A stretch of 64,000 bases of DNA from Thermoclostridium stercorarium subsp. stercorarium DSM 8532 (GTDB taxonomy: Bacteria > Bacillota > Clostridia > DSM-8532). This document shows, piece after piece, positions 48,541 to 58,528 of the stretch. The notes beneath the pieces are model-generated. The model saw only the letters and a program-made list of their open reading frames with translations, did no database searches and was not told where the DNA came from. The stretch lies in contig NC_020134.1 in the NCBI RefSeq assembly GCF_000331995.1, positions 2,826,627-2,890,626 of the forward strand, given 5' to 3'. The position numbers and the translations under genes were made by a program. Position 1 is the first letter of the stretch; the number at the start of each line of letters is the position of its first letter.

Positions 48541-49653
48541 TCAGTGAACGATTGCCTTTTCTGTTTCTTTGTCAAACAGGTGCATATAGCTCATATCAAA
48601 TGCAACCTTAATTGTGTCACCCGGTCTGGTTGTTGTTCTCGGATTAACTCTTGCGGTAAAGTTAACACCGTTGATGACCATATACAGGTAGGCTTCTGAA
48701 CCAAGCATTTCAACAACTTCAACCTTGGCCGTGGTTGTTGCGTTTGCAAACTTTTCAAGATTTTGCGGTTCGTCATGGGTATGTTCAGGACGAATACCCA
48801 ATACAACCTCTTTACCGATATATCCTGCCTTTTCAATTACCTTCGCCTTGTCGGCAGGAACTTCAAGCTTATCTTCTCCGAACTTCAGATATACTTTGTC
48901 ATCTTCCTTAATGACATATACATTGGCGAAGTTCATCTGCGGGCTTCCGATAAATCCTGCAACAAACATGTTAACAGGACGATCATACAATCCCTGCGGA
49001 GTATCGATCTGCTGAATGAATCCGTCTTTCATAACAACAATTCTCGTACCCATCGTCATAGCTTCGGTCTGGTCGTGGGTAACGTAAATGAATGTTGTCT
49101 GCAGCCTCTGATGCAGTTTGCTCAGCTCGGTTCTCATCTGAACCCTCAGCTTTGCGTCAAGGTTTGACAGAGGTTCGTCCATGAGGAATACCTTAGGTTC
49201 ACGCACAATTGCACGTCCCAGGGCGACACGCTGTCTCTGTCCACCGGACAATGCCTTCGGCTTTCTGTCCAACAGATGTTCAATATCAAGAATTCTTGCA
49301 GCTTCGTGTACTCTTCTCTTTATCTCATCCTTCGGAACTTTTCTTAACTTAAGACCGAATGCCATATTGTCGAATACGGTCATATGAGGATAAAGCGCAT
49401 AGTTCTGGAAAACCATTGCTATATCTCTGTCCTTCGGAGCCACGTCATTCATCAGCTTGTCCCCTATATACAGCTCACCTTCGGTTATTTCCTCGAGACC
49501 TGCAATCATTCTGAGTGTTGTTGTCTTTCCGCATCCTGAAGGTCCTACAAGAATTATGAACTCCTTATCTTCAATGTCAATATTGAAATCGCTTACTGCT
49601 GTAACACCGCCGGGATATGTCTTGTAGACGTGTACCAGTCTTACGCCAGCCAT
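48541..49653 (-). CDS. MsmX/UgpC-type multiple-sugar ABC transporter ATPase
   Basis: 370 residues: Walker A GPSGCGKTT, Q-loop in AMVFQNYALYPHMTV, signature LSGGQRQRVALGRAI, Walker B VFLMDEPLSNLDAKL, then a C-terminal OB-fold regulatory domain (VVLGIRPEH). It belongs to the MalK/MsmX group, which serves several CUT1 sugar importers from a single unlinked gene. It stands alone with its own terminator, and the importer at 2473-4417 lacks an ATPase, so this is a likely partner. GGAGGGG precedes the ATG. Confidence 0.95.
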   Translation of the reverse strand: MAGVRLVHVYKTYPGGVTAVSDFNIDIEDKEFIILVGPSGCGKTTTLRMIAGLEEITEGELYIGDKLMNDVAPKDRDIAMVFQNYALYPHMTVFDNMAFGLKLRKVPKDEIKRRVHEAARILDIEHLLDRKPKALSGGQRQRVALGRAIVREPKVFLMDEPLSNLDAKLRVQMRTELSKLHQRLQTTFIYVTHDQTEAMTMGTRIVVMKDGFIQQIDTPQGLYDRPVNMFVAGFIGSPQMNFANVYVIKEDDKVYLKFGEDKLEVPADKAKVIEKAGYIGKEVVLGIRPEHTHDEPQNLEKFANATTTAKVEVVEMLGSEAYLYMVINGVNFTARVNPRTTTRPGDTIKVAFDMSYMHLFDKETEKAIVH

Positions 49654-49824
49654 TTAATCCCCTCCTAATAATAAAATACAAACTATTGGCTTAACATTAC
49701 TGTAACATGAACCAGTCACGGCTTACCACTACTTTTTTAACCAAAAAAGATTTTTTGGTTTTAGTGACTTTGCATAATATAATTTGATAAAAACCGGCAG
49801 AACGTTATTTTTATACATTATTTA

Positions 49825-49853
49825 TTGCATTTTTATGCATATACGATTATAAT
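49825..49853 (+). promoter_or_regulatory. argCB promoter (proximal)
   Basis: TTGCAT (49825-49830), exactly 17 bases, TATAAT (49848-49853). It is overlapped by the two ARG boxes, so it should be the arginine-controlled promoter. Confidence 0.75.
49826..49839 (+). promoter_or_regulatory. ARG box 1 (ArgR/AhrC operator)
   Basis: TGCATTTTTATGCA fits the TGnATnnnnATnCA form of ArgR operators and covers the -35 hexamer of the proximal argC promoter. Confidence 0.65.
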
Positions 49854-49855
49854 TA

Positions 49856-49869
49856 TGTATAAAAATACA
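49856..49869 (+). promoter_or_regulatory. ARG box 2 (ArgR/AhrC operator)
   Basis: TGTATAAAAATACA is a second operator-like palindrome just downstream of the -10 box. The two centres are 30 bases, about three helical turns, apart, as expected for an ArgR hexamer. Confidence 0.65.
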
Positions 49870-49883
49870 ACGGAGGGTTTCAA

Positions 49884-50927
49884 GTGTTTAGGATTGCCAT
49901 TATCGGCGCAACAGGTTATGTGGGTACCGAGATTGTACGCCTGCTTGTGCAGCACCCTGAAGCCGAAATAAGTGCTGTTGCATCAAGAAGCTTTGCAGGC
50001 CAATCCTTTTCAGATGTTTACCCGAATCTGAAAAATATTTTCAATCTCAGTCTTTCGGGTTTGGAACTTGATGAGATATGCGAAAATGCCGACATAGTGA
50101 TAACCGCGCTGCCCCATGATGCATCCCGGGATGTAATTCCCGAGCTTATAAAGCGGGGTAAAAGGGTGATTGATCACAGCGCCGCATTCAGGTTCAGGGA
50201 TAAAACCGTATACGAAAGCTGGTACAAAACAAACCACGGAATGGAAGAGCTCTTAGACAAAGCAGTATATGGTCTTCCGGAGATATATCGTGAAAAAATC
50301 GCCACATCCGTGCTGGTGGCAAATCCCGGCTGCTATCCCACCTGCACTGTTTTGGCTCTGGCTCCGCTTGTCAAGAATAAGCTTGTGCAGCTTGACAGTA
50401 TCATTGTTGACGCAGCATCGGGGATGTCGGGGGCCGGAAGGAAGTCAGAGCTTGCCTATTCCTTCTGTGAAATTGACGAAAATTTCAAGGCTTACGGAGT
50501 TACAAACCACAGACACACTCCTGAGATAGAACAGGAGCTTTCGGCCCTTGCAGGCGAGAAGGTTGTGATATCTTTCACTCCTCACCTTGTTCCGATGAAA
50601 AGGGGTATGATGTGCACCAGTTATTTGAAACTGACCCACAGTAACTGGTCGGCGGAAAGTCTTTATGAATTATACAGGGAATATTATAAAGGCGAGTTTT
50701 TCGTAAGGGTTCTTGAGCCCGGTATTCTCCCTGAAACCAAAAACGTTTCGGGCTCGAATTTTGTAGATATAAGCGTAAATTACGACAAACGCACAAACAG
50801 GGCGATAGTAATAAGCGCCTTGGACAACCTGGGAAAAGGCGCGGCCGGTCAGGCGGTTCAGTGTATGAATATCATGCTTGGCCTTGACGAAACGACCGGT
50901 TTGTGCAGCCCGGCATTTTATCTCTAA
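49884..50927 (+). CDS. argC: N-acetyl-gamma-glutamyl-phosphate reductase
   Basis: 347 residues. NADP-binding loop IIGATGYVGTEIVRLL, catalytic Cys in VANPGCYPTCTV, and the C-terminal NLGKGAAGQAVQ. It reduces N-acetylglutamyl phosphate to the semialdehyde in arginine and ornithine synthesis. The start is a GTG with GGAGGG upstream. First gene of argCB. Confidence 0.98.
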   Translation: MFRIAIIGATGYVGTEIVRLLVQHPEAEISAVASRSFAGQSFSDVYPNLKNIFNLSLSGLELDEICENADIVITALPHDASRDVIPELIKRGKRVIDHSAAFRFRDKTVYESWYKTNHGMEELLDKAVYGLPEIYREKIATSVLVANPGCYPTCTVLALAPLVKNKLVQLDSIIVDAASGMSGAGRKSELAYSFCEIDENFKAYGVTNHRHTPEIEQELSALAGEKVVISFTPHLVPMKRGMMCTSYLKLTHSNWSAESLYELYREYYKGEFFVRVLEPGILPETKNVSGSNFVDISVNYDKRTNRAIVISALDNLGKGAAGQAVQCMNIMLGLDETTGLCSPAFYL

Positions 50928-50949
50928 ATCAGAGTAAGAGAGGTGCAAA

Positions 50950-51855
50950 ATGAAAGACGTTATAAAAAAGGCCGAAATTCTTATTGAAGCATTGCCGTAC
51001 ATACAGGCGCTTAACGGCAAAACAGTGGTAATAAAATACGGCGGAAACGCCATGATCAGCGACGAATTAAAGCATTCGGTGATGGAAGACATTACTCTTC
51101 TGAAATACATCGGGGTAAATCCCGTGGTTGTCCACGGGGGAGGGCCGGACATAACCCGCACCCTAAAACGCCTTAACGTTGAAACCGAGTTTGTCAACGG
51201 TCTTCGCAAAACAGACGCAACCACAATGGAAGTTGCGCAAATGGTTTTGGTGGGAAAAACAAACAAAGAAATAGTTTCATTATTGAATCACATGGGTGGC
51301 AAGGCAATCGGCATCTGCGGAATTGACGACAACCTGATTGAATGTGAAAAACTGACGATTCACTCAGACAGCGGAGAGGAAATTGATTTGGGTTTCGTAG
51401 GCAAAATTACAAAAATCAACCCGCATATTTTGAATGTTCTTTCCCAGGGTCCGTACATTCCTGTAGTGGCTCCGATAGGAGTGGATAAAAACGGGCAAAG
51501 CTATAATATAAATGCAGATACGGTGGCTGCGGAACTGGCATGTGCACTGAAAGCCGAAAAGTTAATCCTTTTGACCGATGTTGAAGGAATAAAGCTGTCA
51601 AAGGATGATCCGCAGATTGTAAACGCGCTTACCGTCGACGAGGTCAAAAAACTTATTGCCGATAACGTCATAGTAGACGGTATGATTCCAAAAGTCATGG
51701 GATGCATTAAGGCCCTTGAAAACGGCGTTAAGCGCACGCACATAATTGACGGAAGAATTCCTCACTGCATCCTGCTTGAAATGTTCACAAACCAGGGTAT
51801 AGGAACAATGATTGTAAAGGAAAAAGTTCGGTATTACGACAAGGAAAAACTATAG
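50950..51855 (+). CDS. argB: Acetylglutamate kinase
   Basis: 301 residues of the amino-acid kinase fold: VIKYGGNAM near the N-terminus, [40 protein letters not shown], and [16 protein letters not shown]. The 301-residue length with an N-terminal helix suggests the hexameric, arginine-inhibited form. It precedes ArgC in the pathway. It starts 22 bases after argC and is followed by a terminator. Confidence 0.98.
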   Translation: MKDVIKKAEILIEALPYIQALNGKTVVIKYGGNAMISDELKHSVMEDITLLKYIGVNPVVVHGGGPDITRTLKRLNVETEFVNGLRKTDATTMEVAQMVLVGKTNKEIVSLLNHMGGKAIGICGIDDNLIECEKLTIHSDSGEEIDLGFVGKITKINPHILNVLSQGPYIPVVAPIGVDKNGQSYNINADTVAAELACALKAEKLILLTDVEGIKLSKDDPQIVNALTVDEVKKLIADNVIVDGMIPKVMGCIKALENGVKRTHIIDGRIPHCILLEMFTNQGIGTMIVKEKVRYYDKEKL

Positions 51856-51905
51856 AAAAAAGCATAAAAGGAAAAGTCAGAGTTCTTACTTCCCCTGTTA
51901 AACAA

Positions 51906-51950
51906 AATAACAGCCTCCGGTGTATTTATCATCCGGAGGCTGTTATTTTT
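51906..51950 (+). terminator. Bidirectional terminator between argB and the tRNA cluster
   Basis: Perfect 15-bp stem AATAACAGCCTCCGG/CCGGAGGCTGTTATT with a 12-base loop, followed by TTT on the plus strand and by TTTTGTTT on the minus strand. It can end both argCB and the convergent tRNA transcript. Confidence 0.92.
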
Positions 51951-51956
51951 AAATTG

Positions 51957-52032
51957 TGGTGGGCACAACAGGGCTCGAACCTATGACCCCCTGCTTGTAA
52001 GGCAGGTGCTCTCCCAGCTGAGCTATGCGCCC
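51957..52032 (-). tRNA. tRNA-Val (UAC)
   Basis: 76 bases with encoded CCA. Acceptor GGGCGCA/TGTGCCC, anticodon stem CCTGC/GCAGG around the loop CTTACAA, anticodon TAC, T-loop GGTTCGAGCC. Last of three tandem tRNAs. Confidence 0.95.
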
Positions 52033-52042
52033 ACACAGAAAA

Positions 52043-52117
52043 TGGTGACCCATGGGGGACTCGAACCCCCGTTACCGCCGTGAAAGGGCGATGTCTTAAC
52101 CACTTGACCAATGGGCC
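52043..52117 (-). tRNA. tRNA-Glu (UUC)
   Basis: 75 bases with encoded CCA. Acceptor GGCCCAT/ATGGGTC, anticodon stem TCGCC/GGCGG around CTTTCAC, anticodon TTC, T-arm GGGGGTTCGAGTCCCCC. Confidence 0.95.
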
Positions 52118-52164
52118 ACAATTAAAAAGTGGGAGGCATTTTATGCAATGCTTCTCACTTTGAG

Positions 52165-52241
52165 TGGTAGCGGCGAGTGGATTCGAACCACCGACACTGC
52201 GGGTATGAACCGCATGCTCTGGCCAACTGAGCTACACCGCC
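52165..52241 (-). tRNA. tRNA-Met (CAU, elongator type)
   Basis: 77 bases with encoded CCA. Anticodon stem TGCGG/CCGCA around TTCATAC, anticodon CAT. It lacks the three G-C pairs in the anticodon stem of an initiator. A lysidine-modified Ile(CAU) tRNA is the alternative; the elongator Met call is the more likely. Confidence 0.85.
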
Positions 52242-52326
52242 ATATTTATTACGGCCAAGTGCTCTATTATTGTAGCATGCACTTGTTATTTCGTCAAGAG
52301 GCTTTAAAAATAATTTTGTCCGCGGA

Positions 52327-52594
52327 TTACCTTTTCCAGTATTATCTGCAGTCCCTCGTCCTGTCTAAAAAACCGTTGTCATAAAGCTCCCGCCTGAGTA
52401 ACGGAGCATCATTAAACGTATGCGCTTCTTTTATAATCTCATTGACTCCTTTCTCCGTATATATTTTTCCCTTTTCAAACTTATCCGACAAAAATTCCAG
52501 AACCCGCAGCTTGTCTTTCTTTTTTGAAGCCATTGTTTTAACTGGCTGTTATCATCAAAAATCTTCTAATGTCGTCGGGCACCGTTTCGGCCAT
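52327..52594 (-). pseudogene. Decayed DUF2087 gene (two frameshifts and an internal stop)
   Basis: From an ATG at 52594 with GGAGGGCGG upstream the first frame reads MAETVPDDIRRFL, a second frame continues DDNSQLKQW, and a third continues SKKKDKLRVLEFLSDKF through IYTEKGVNEIIKEAHTFND and LLRRELYDNGFLDRTRDCR to a TAA at 52342. In frame after that stop come YWKR and a second stop, matching the usual RDGREYW ending. Two single-base losses and a GAA-to-TAA change explain everything. An intact-looking 63-codon frame (52342-52533) is only the middle part. Location: 48 bases after metH. Confidence 0.8.
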
Positions 52595-52642
52595 ATTTCA
52601 CCGCCCTCCGAAAAAAACATGTTTTTAAACGCATTTTCAGCG

Positions 52643-55033
52643 TCATTTTCCCGCCACCATCGATTCGGCCTTTTTCACCGCGGCATATGCATCTTTTGCA
52701 TAAACGGCTCCTATCTCCCGCGCATAATCCTCATTAACAGGAGCACCGCCTATCATTAAACCTACGTTGATATTCCGCTCACGTATCTTTTCAGCAACCA
52801 CCCTCATTTCCTGCATTGTAGTTGTCATTAACGCCGAAAGGCCGATTATGTCTGCTTTTTCTTCAACCGCCGTTTTTATAATTATCTCGGAATCCACGTC
52901 CTTTCCCAGATCAACAACGTCAAAGCCATAGTTTCTAAGCATCAGCGCCACCATGTTCTTCCCTATGTCATGGATATCGCCTTTTACCGTTGCAATAACT
53001 ATTTTTCCTTTCTTTTTCACCTGCACGCTGTTTTCCTCAAGCAACGGCAAAATATAATTCATCGCCGCTTCCATTGTTTCAGCGCTCTGAATCAGTTGCG
53101 GAAGGAAATAGATGCGTTCCTGGTAAAGCTCCCCAACACGGGTTATCGCCGGAACCAGATATTCATCTACTATTTTAGCGGGATGCATACCGGCGGCAAT
53201 TTCAGATTTTATTAACTCCACAACTTCCCCGCGCCTGCCTTCAACAACGCAGTCGTAAATTCCGCCTTTATTTTTCCTTTCTTCTTTTGGTATATCCTGT
53301 TTCTGATACGTTTTTATAAAATTCATGCTGTTGCAATCCCGGCCTGTTAACGCATCGGCAGCCCTTTTCACATGCATTGTTTCTTCGGACTGCACATTCA
53401 TTATGACGGCGGAAAGGCCATGTGAAATTGCCATAGCCAGAAAAGCCGCATTAATCCATGATCTTCCGGGAAGTCCGAATGAAACGTTTGAAAGACCTAT
53501 AACGGTATTCGCGCCGAATTCTTCGGTACTCCACTTTATTACCTTAAGGGTCTCAAGGCATGATTTCTGGTTTGCCGCAACAGTCAGAACAAGGCCGTCT
53601 ACCAGAATATCGGATTTCGTATACCCGTATTCGGCTGCCTTTTCGTATACGTTTTCCACTATCCTGATTCTGTCTTCTGCCGTTTCCGGCACCCCAACGT
53701 CGTCAACGGGCAAAAGTATGAAAGCCGCGCCGTATTTTGCCGCAATGGGAAGTATCCTTTCCAGCTTTCTTTTTTCTGCGGATATGGAGTTTATCAGCGC
53801 CCTTCCGGGATAAATCCTGAGAGTGGCTTCCAAAGCTTCAGGAGAAGAAGAATCCAGGCAAAGCGGCGTTTTTACGATGGGACTTAAGGTTTTCACAATT
53901 TTCGTAAGTGTTTCTCGCTCGTCAATGTCGGGAAGTCCGGCATTCACATCCAAAACCTGCGCCCCCAGCTCCGACTGGTCCCGTGCCAGTTCCACAACCA
54001 AATCCATGGAGCCTTTCCTTAGTTCTTCCGACAGTTTTTTCTTGCCCGTCGGATTGATCCTTTCACCGATAATGCACACCGGCAGGTCATGTCCCACCGA
54101 AACAGTCGTGCAGGATGATGAAATTATCAAATTTTTGTTCTTGCAGCCGCATTCCGATCCTTTCCTGCCTTTTGCAATTTTGCTTATCTTTTGAATATAC
54201 TCGGGGGTTGTACCGCAACATCCGCCGATGAGGTTTACACCGGCTTCTATAAACTTCTCGGTAAAAGCCGCGAATTCGTCGGCGTTCATGCTGAACACGG
54301 TCTTTCCGTCAACAAGCCGGGGCATTCCTGCGTTTGGCTTTGCCACCAGCGGCACATCCGCATAGGGTCTCAATTTTTTAATTATCCCCAGCATCTCTTC
54401 AGGACCTGTGGAACAATTGCATCCCACTGCGTCGGCACCAAGGCTCTGGAGCGTTACAAGCGCGGTTAACGGGTCTGTGCCGTTAATTGTGTAACCGCCG
54501 CGCTCAAAAGTCATTGTAACAATAACCGGAAGATTGCAAGTTTCCTTTACTGCCAGAAGTGCAGCCCTGGCCTCCTGAATATCCATCATTGTCTCTATTA
54601 CGAAAAGATCGACTCCGCCTTCAAGCAGGCCAATAACCTGTTTTTTATAGGCATTCACAATTTCCTCAAAAGAATAACTCCCAAACGGCTCCATCAACTG
54701 TCCCGTCGGTGACATGTCTCCGGCCACAAGTACCCTGCCCTGCGATGCCTGTTTGGAAATTCGCACAAGCTCCCTGTTTATTCCGGTTACGTCGTCAATG
54801 CCAAATTCCTTTAATTTAAGTTCATTGGCTCCGAAAGTAAAGGCATAGATTATATCCGATCCGCTTTGAATATATTGCCTCTGAATATTAATAAGGGCCT
54901 CAGGGTTCTCAAGGGCCCATTTTTCAGGGCAGACTCCGGCAGGCATTCCCATCTGCTGCAAAAGAGTTCCTGTAGCGCCGTCAAGTATTACTATTCGGTC
55001 TGAAACCATTTGTTTAAATTCCTGCTTAGTCAA
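52643..55033 (-). CDS. metH: Cobalamin-dependent methionine synthase, without activation domain
   Basis: 796 residues. The homocysteine methyltransferase domain comes first (IVILDGATGTLLQQMG, zinc cysteines in GCNCSTGPE and LIGGCCGTTPEY), then the pterin-binding domain (CIIGERINPTGKK, LDVNAGLPDIDE), a helical cap and the B12-binding domain with DIHDIGKNMVALML (the DxHxxG His ligand). It transfers the methyl group of methyltetrahydrofolate to homocysteine. The C-terminal AdoMet reactivation domain of Escherichia coli MetH is absent, and the next gene upstream supplies it. Confidence 0.95.
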   Translation of the reverse strand: MTKQEFKQMVSDRIVILDGATGTLLQQMGMPAGVCPEKWALENPEALINIQRQYIQSGSDIIYAFTFGANELKLKEFGIDDVTGINRELVRISKQASQGRVLVAGDMSPTGQLMEPFGSYSFEEIVNAYKKQVIGLLEGGVDLFVIETMMDIQEARAALLAVKETCNLPVIVTMTFERGGYTINGTDPLTALVTLQSLGADAVGCNCSTGPEEMLGIIKKLRPYADVPLVAKPNAGMPRLVDGKTVFSMNADEFAAFTEKFIEAGVNLIGGCCGTTPEYIQKISKIAKGRKGSECGCKNKNLIISSSCTTVSVGHDLPVCIIGERINPTGKKKLSEELRKGSMDLVVELARDQSELGAQVLDVNAGLPDIDERETLTKIVKTLSPIVKTPLCLDSSSPEALEATLRIYPGRALINSISAEKRKLERILPIAAKYGAAFILLPVDDVGVPETAEDRIRIVENVYEKAAEYGYTKSDILVDGLVLTVAANQKSCLETLKVIKWSTEEFGANTVIGLSNVSFGLPGRSWINAAFLAMAISHGLSAVIMNVQSEETMHVKRAADALTGRDCNSMNFIKTYQKQDIPKEERKNKGGIYDCVVEGRRGEVVELIKSEIAAGMHPAKIVDEYLVPAITRVGELYQERIYFLPQLIQSAETMEAAMNYILPLLEENSVQVKKKGKIVIATVKGDIHDIGKNMVALMLRNYGFDVVDLGKDVDSEIIIKTAVEEKADIIGLSALMTTTMQEMRVVAEKIRERNINVGLMIGGAPVNEDYAREIGAVYAKDAYAAVKKAESMVAGK

Positions 55034-55048
55034 GGTTATTCCCCCAAT

Positions 55049-55675
55049 TCATCCTTTTGGATATTCGATTCCGACAATTGCAGTTACTGTTTTTTCAGGA
55101 ACCAGTATATACTTTTCGTTAAGCTCAATGTCCCATTCGTTCAGACTGAGCAAATCGTAAAAAACTTTCTGGCACGACAAATCCAGGTCTCCGTATCCCG
55201 GACTGTACCTCATCCTCGTTAAAGCCATTCCCCGGCGTATAAGCTGTTGCCTTAACAGCCCCATAATCCAGTCCAGTCCGGCGTCTGTTATTTCCGAAGC
55301 CGCCGCATCGTAAACCAAAGCCTTTGCCATGTCTCCGGATTCCTGAAGCCGTCTTATTTCATCAGTTATACGTGAGCCTGCGGTCGCAGCCATAAGGACA
55401 GCTGAACCGGAGTTTTGCAGAAGCGCGGCCAGGGACGAACTTTCCAGCTTTTCGCCGCCGTCGAGGGTAATTGTGTTTTTATGCACCGCTATTTCAACCG
55501 TTCTGTATATTACAGTTGTTTCGCACAATTCTTCGGCTTCGGTTATCCATCTGTCAATCAGCCGTCTTCTGTCCGTTTCAATCCGGGTGTTCGTTTTTTC
55601 ATACCCGAGACGGGTATAAATCAGGCTTCTGCTGTACTGCGCAGGGATATTCTTAAAAAATTTTATGTTTTCCAC
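55049..55675 (-). CDS. MetH reactivation-domain protein (stand-alone)
   Basis: 208 residues with the GTG start at 55675, which has GAGG six bases upstream; the frame is open further but a promoter sits there. The sequence matches the vitamin B12-dependent methionine synthase activation domain: YDAAASEITDAGLDWI, and RMRYSPGYGDLDLSCQKVFYDLL, which contains the AdoMet-binding RxxPGYG. It reductively remethylates oxidised cobalamin on MetH. Its stop lies 15 bases before metH. Confidence 0.9.
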   Translation of the reverse strand: MENIKFFKNIPAQYSRSLIYTRLGYEKTNTRIETDRRRLIDRWITEAEELCETTVIYRTVEIAVHKNTITLDGGEKLESSSLAALLQNSGSAVLMAATAGSRITDEIRRLQESGDMAKALVYDAAASEITDAGLDWIMGLLRQQLIRRGMALTRMRYSPGYGDLDLSCQKVFYDLLSLNEWDIELNEKYILVPEKTVTAIVGIEYPKG

Positions 55676-55703
55676 TTTGACCCTCATATATAAAATTTTA
55701 ATT

Positions 55704-55733
55704 ATTTTATCACAATGTACTATATACATTCAA
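55704..55733 (-). promoter_or_regulatory. Promoter of the activation-domain/metH operon
   Basis: TTGAAT (55733-55728), 18 bases, TAAAAT (55709-55704) on the minus strand. An inverted repeat TGTACT/AGTACA overlaps the -35 region and may be an operator. No SAM, B12 or T-box leader fits between here and the gene. Confidence 0.6.
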
Positions 55734-55827
55734 GTACAATTATTTCACAATTATATTCAGTCAAAACCACCCGACAATACCCTTCCGCTGTCTGAGGCGT
55801 AATAAAACTTAAATCGCGAAAAGTCAA

Positions 55828-55863
55828 CAAAAAAGCATAGCATTCTGGACACATGCTATGCTT
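55828..55863 (-). terminator. Terminator of ftsH
   Basis: Perfect 11-bp stem AAGCATAGCAT/ATGCTATGCTT with a 9-base loop, followed on the minus strand by TTTTGTTG. It lies 33 bases after the ftsH stop. Confidence 0.92.
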
Positions 55864-55895
55864 CATTCAATTTATTCTGAAATTCCTCAGCAGCC

Positions 55896-57776
<1,881 letters not shown>

Positions 57777-57958
57777 TGAGTTAAACCTCCCGTCGGCTAT
57801 ATACAAAAATATTTCTGCACTTGCTTTCACAGGCAACCAAATTAATAATCCCAGAATTATATATATCCCAAGGATTGCGCAGTATTCTGCGTAACAGATG
57901 TATTTCCGTCAAAAACCGCTTTCTGTTATATTAGCATAATTAACCATAAAACTCAATC

Positions 57959-58477
57959 TTAAGTTTCCCTTATGATGTAGACTTCGGGCAGGTTTCTGTA
58001 TTTCTCGGCATAGTCAAGGCCATAACCCACTACGAACTCGTCAGGAATTTCAATGCCTACATAGTCCACTTTCAGATCCACTTTCCTGCGGTCAGGCTTA
58101 TCCATAATGGCTGCAAGCTTTACGCTGGCACACCCCTTTGTGTTAAACAAATCCTTAAGGTATTGCAACGTCAATCCGGTATCTATCAGGTCTTCAACAA
58201 TTAAAACATGTTTACCGCTCACATCCGACTCTATGTCCTTGATAATCCTTACAACTCCCGACGATTCCGTGGAATTTCCATAACTTGATACCGATATAAA
58301 GTCTATTTTTACGTCCATATCAATCTTCCGCGCAAGGTCGGCCAGAAATATAAATCCGCCCTTTAGCACACCAACCAGTACCAGTTCCTTGTCCCTGTAG
58401 TCCTCGGTTATTCTTCTTCCCAAATCGGTTACTATTTCCTCAAGCTTTTCCTTTGTAATAAGCACTTCCATTTTCAT
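57959..58477 (-). CDS. hpt: Hypoxanthine phosphoribosyltransferase
   Basis: 172 residues. PRPP loop VLIVEDLIDTGLTLQYL (about 97-113), LVLVGVLKGGFIFLADL, and a C-terminal YVGIEIPDEFVVGYGLDY. It salvages hypoxanthine and guanine. GGAGG precedes the ATG. It lies between tilS and ftsH, as in most Firmicutes. Confidence 0.97.
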   Translation of the reverse strand: MKMEVLITKEKLEEIVTDLGRRITEDYRDKELVLVGVLKGGFIFLADLARKIDMDVKIDFISVSSYGNSTESSGVVRIIKDIESDVSGKHVLIVEDLIDTGLTLQYLKDLFNTKGCASVKLAAIMDKPDRRKVDLKVDYVGIEIPDEFVVGYGLDYAEKYRNLPEVYIIRET

Positions 58478-58528
58478 AACGGTTCCTCCGTGATGCTCAA
58501 TCTAAGGCGTTTAGCCTATGATGTCAGC

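Larger units (their letters stand above)
49654..49883. promoter_or_regulatory. Divergent regulatory region between the MsmX-type gene and argC
   Basis: 230 bases. A perfect 22-base AT-rich palindrome (arms AACCAAAAAA/TTTTTTGGTT, centre GA) spans 49739-49760. A plus-strand promoter TTGGTT-17-TATAAT (49755-49783) overlaps it, and a second plus-strand promoter lies with the ARG boxes nearer argC. No convincing minus-strand promoter for the ATPase was found. Confidence 0.5.

Noticed and set aside
52342-52533. 63-codon frame as an intact small protein
   Set aside because: Its ATG has no ribosome binding site, and flanking sequence in other frames completes a DUF2087 protein; treated as part of a pseudogene.
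55688-55895. SAM, cobalamin or T-box riboswitch before the metH operon
   Set aside because: The space between promoter and start codon is too short, and none of the conserved elements is visible.
57878-57891. Short inverted repeat CGCAG-tatt-CTGCG upstream of ftsH
   Set aside because: Only five base pairs, no T-run and no supporting context.
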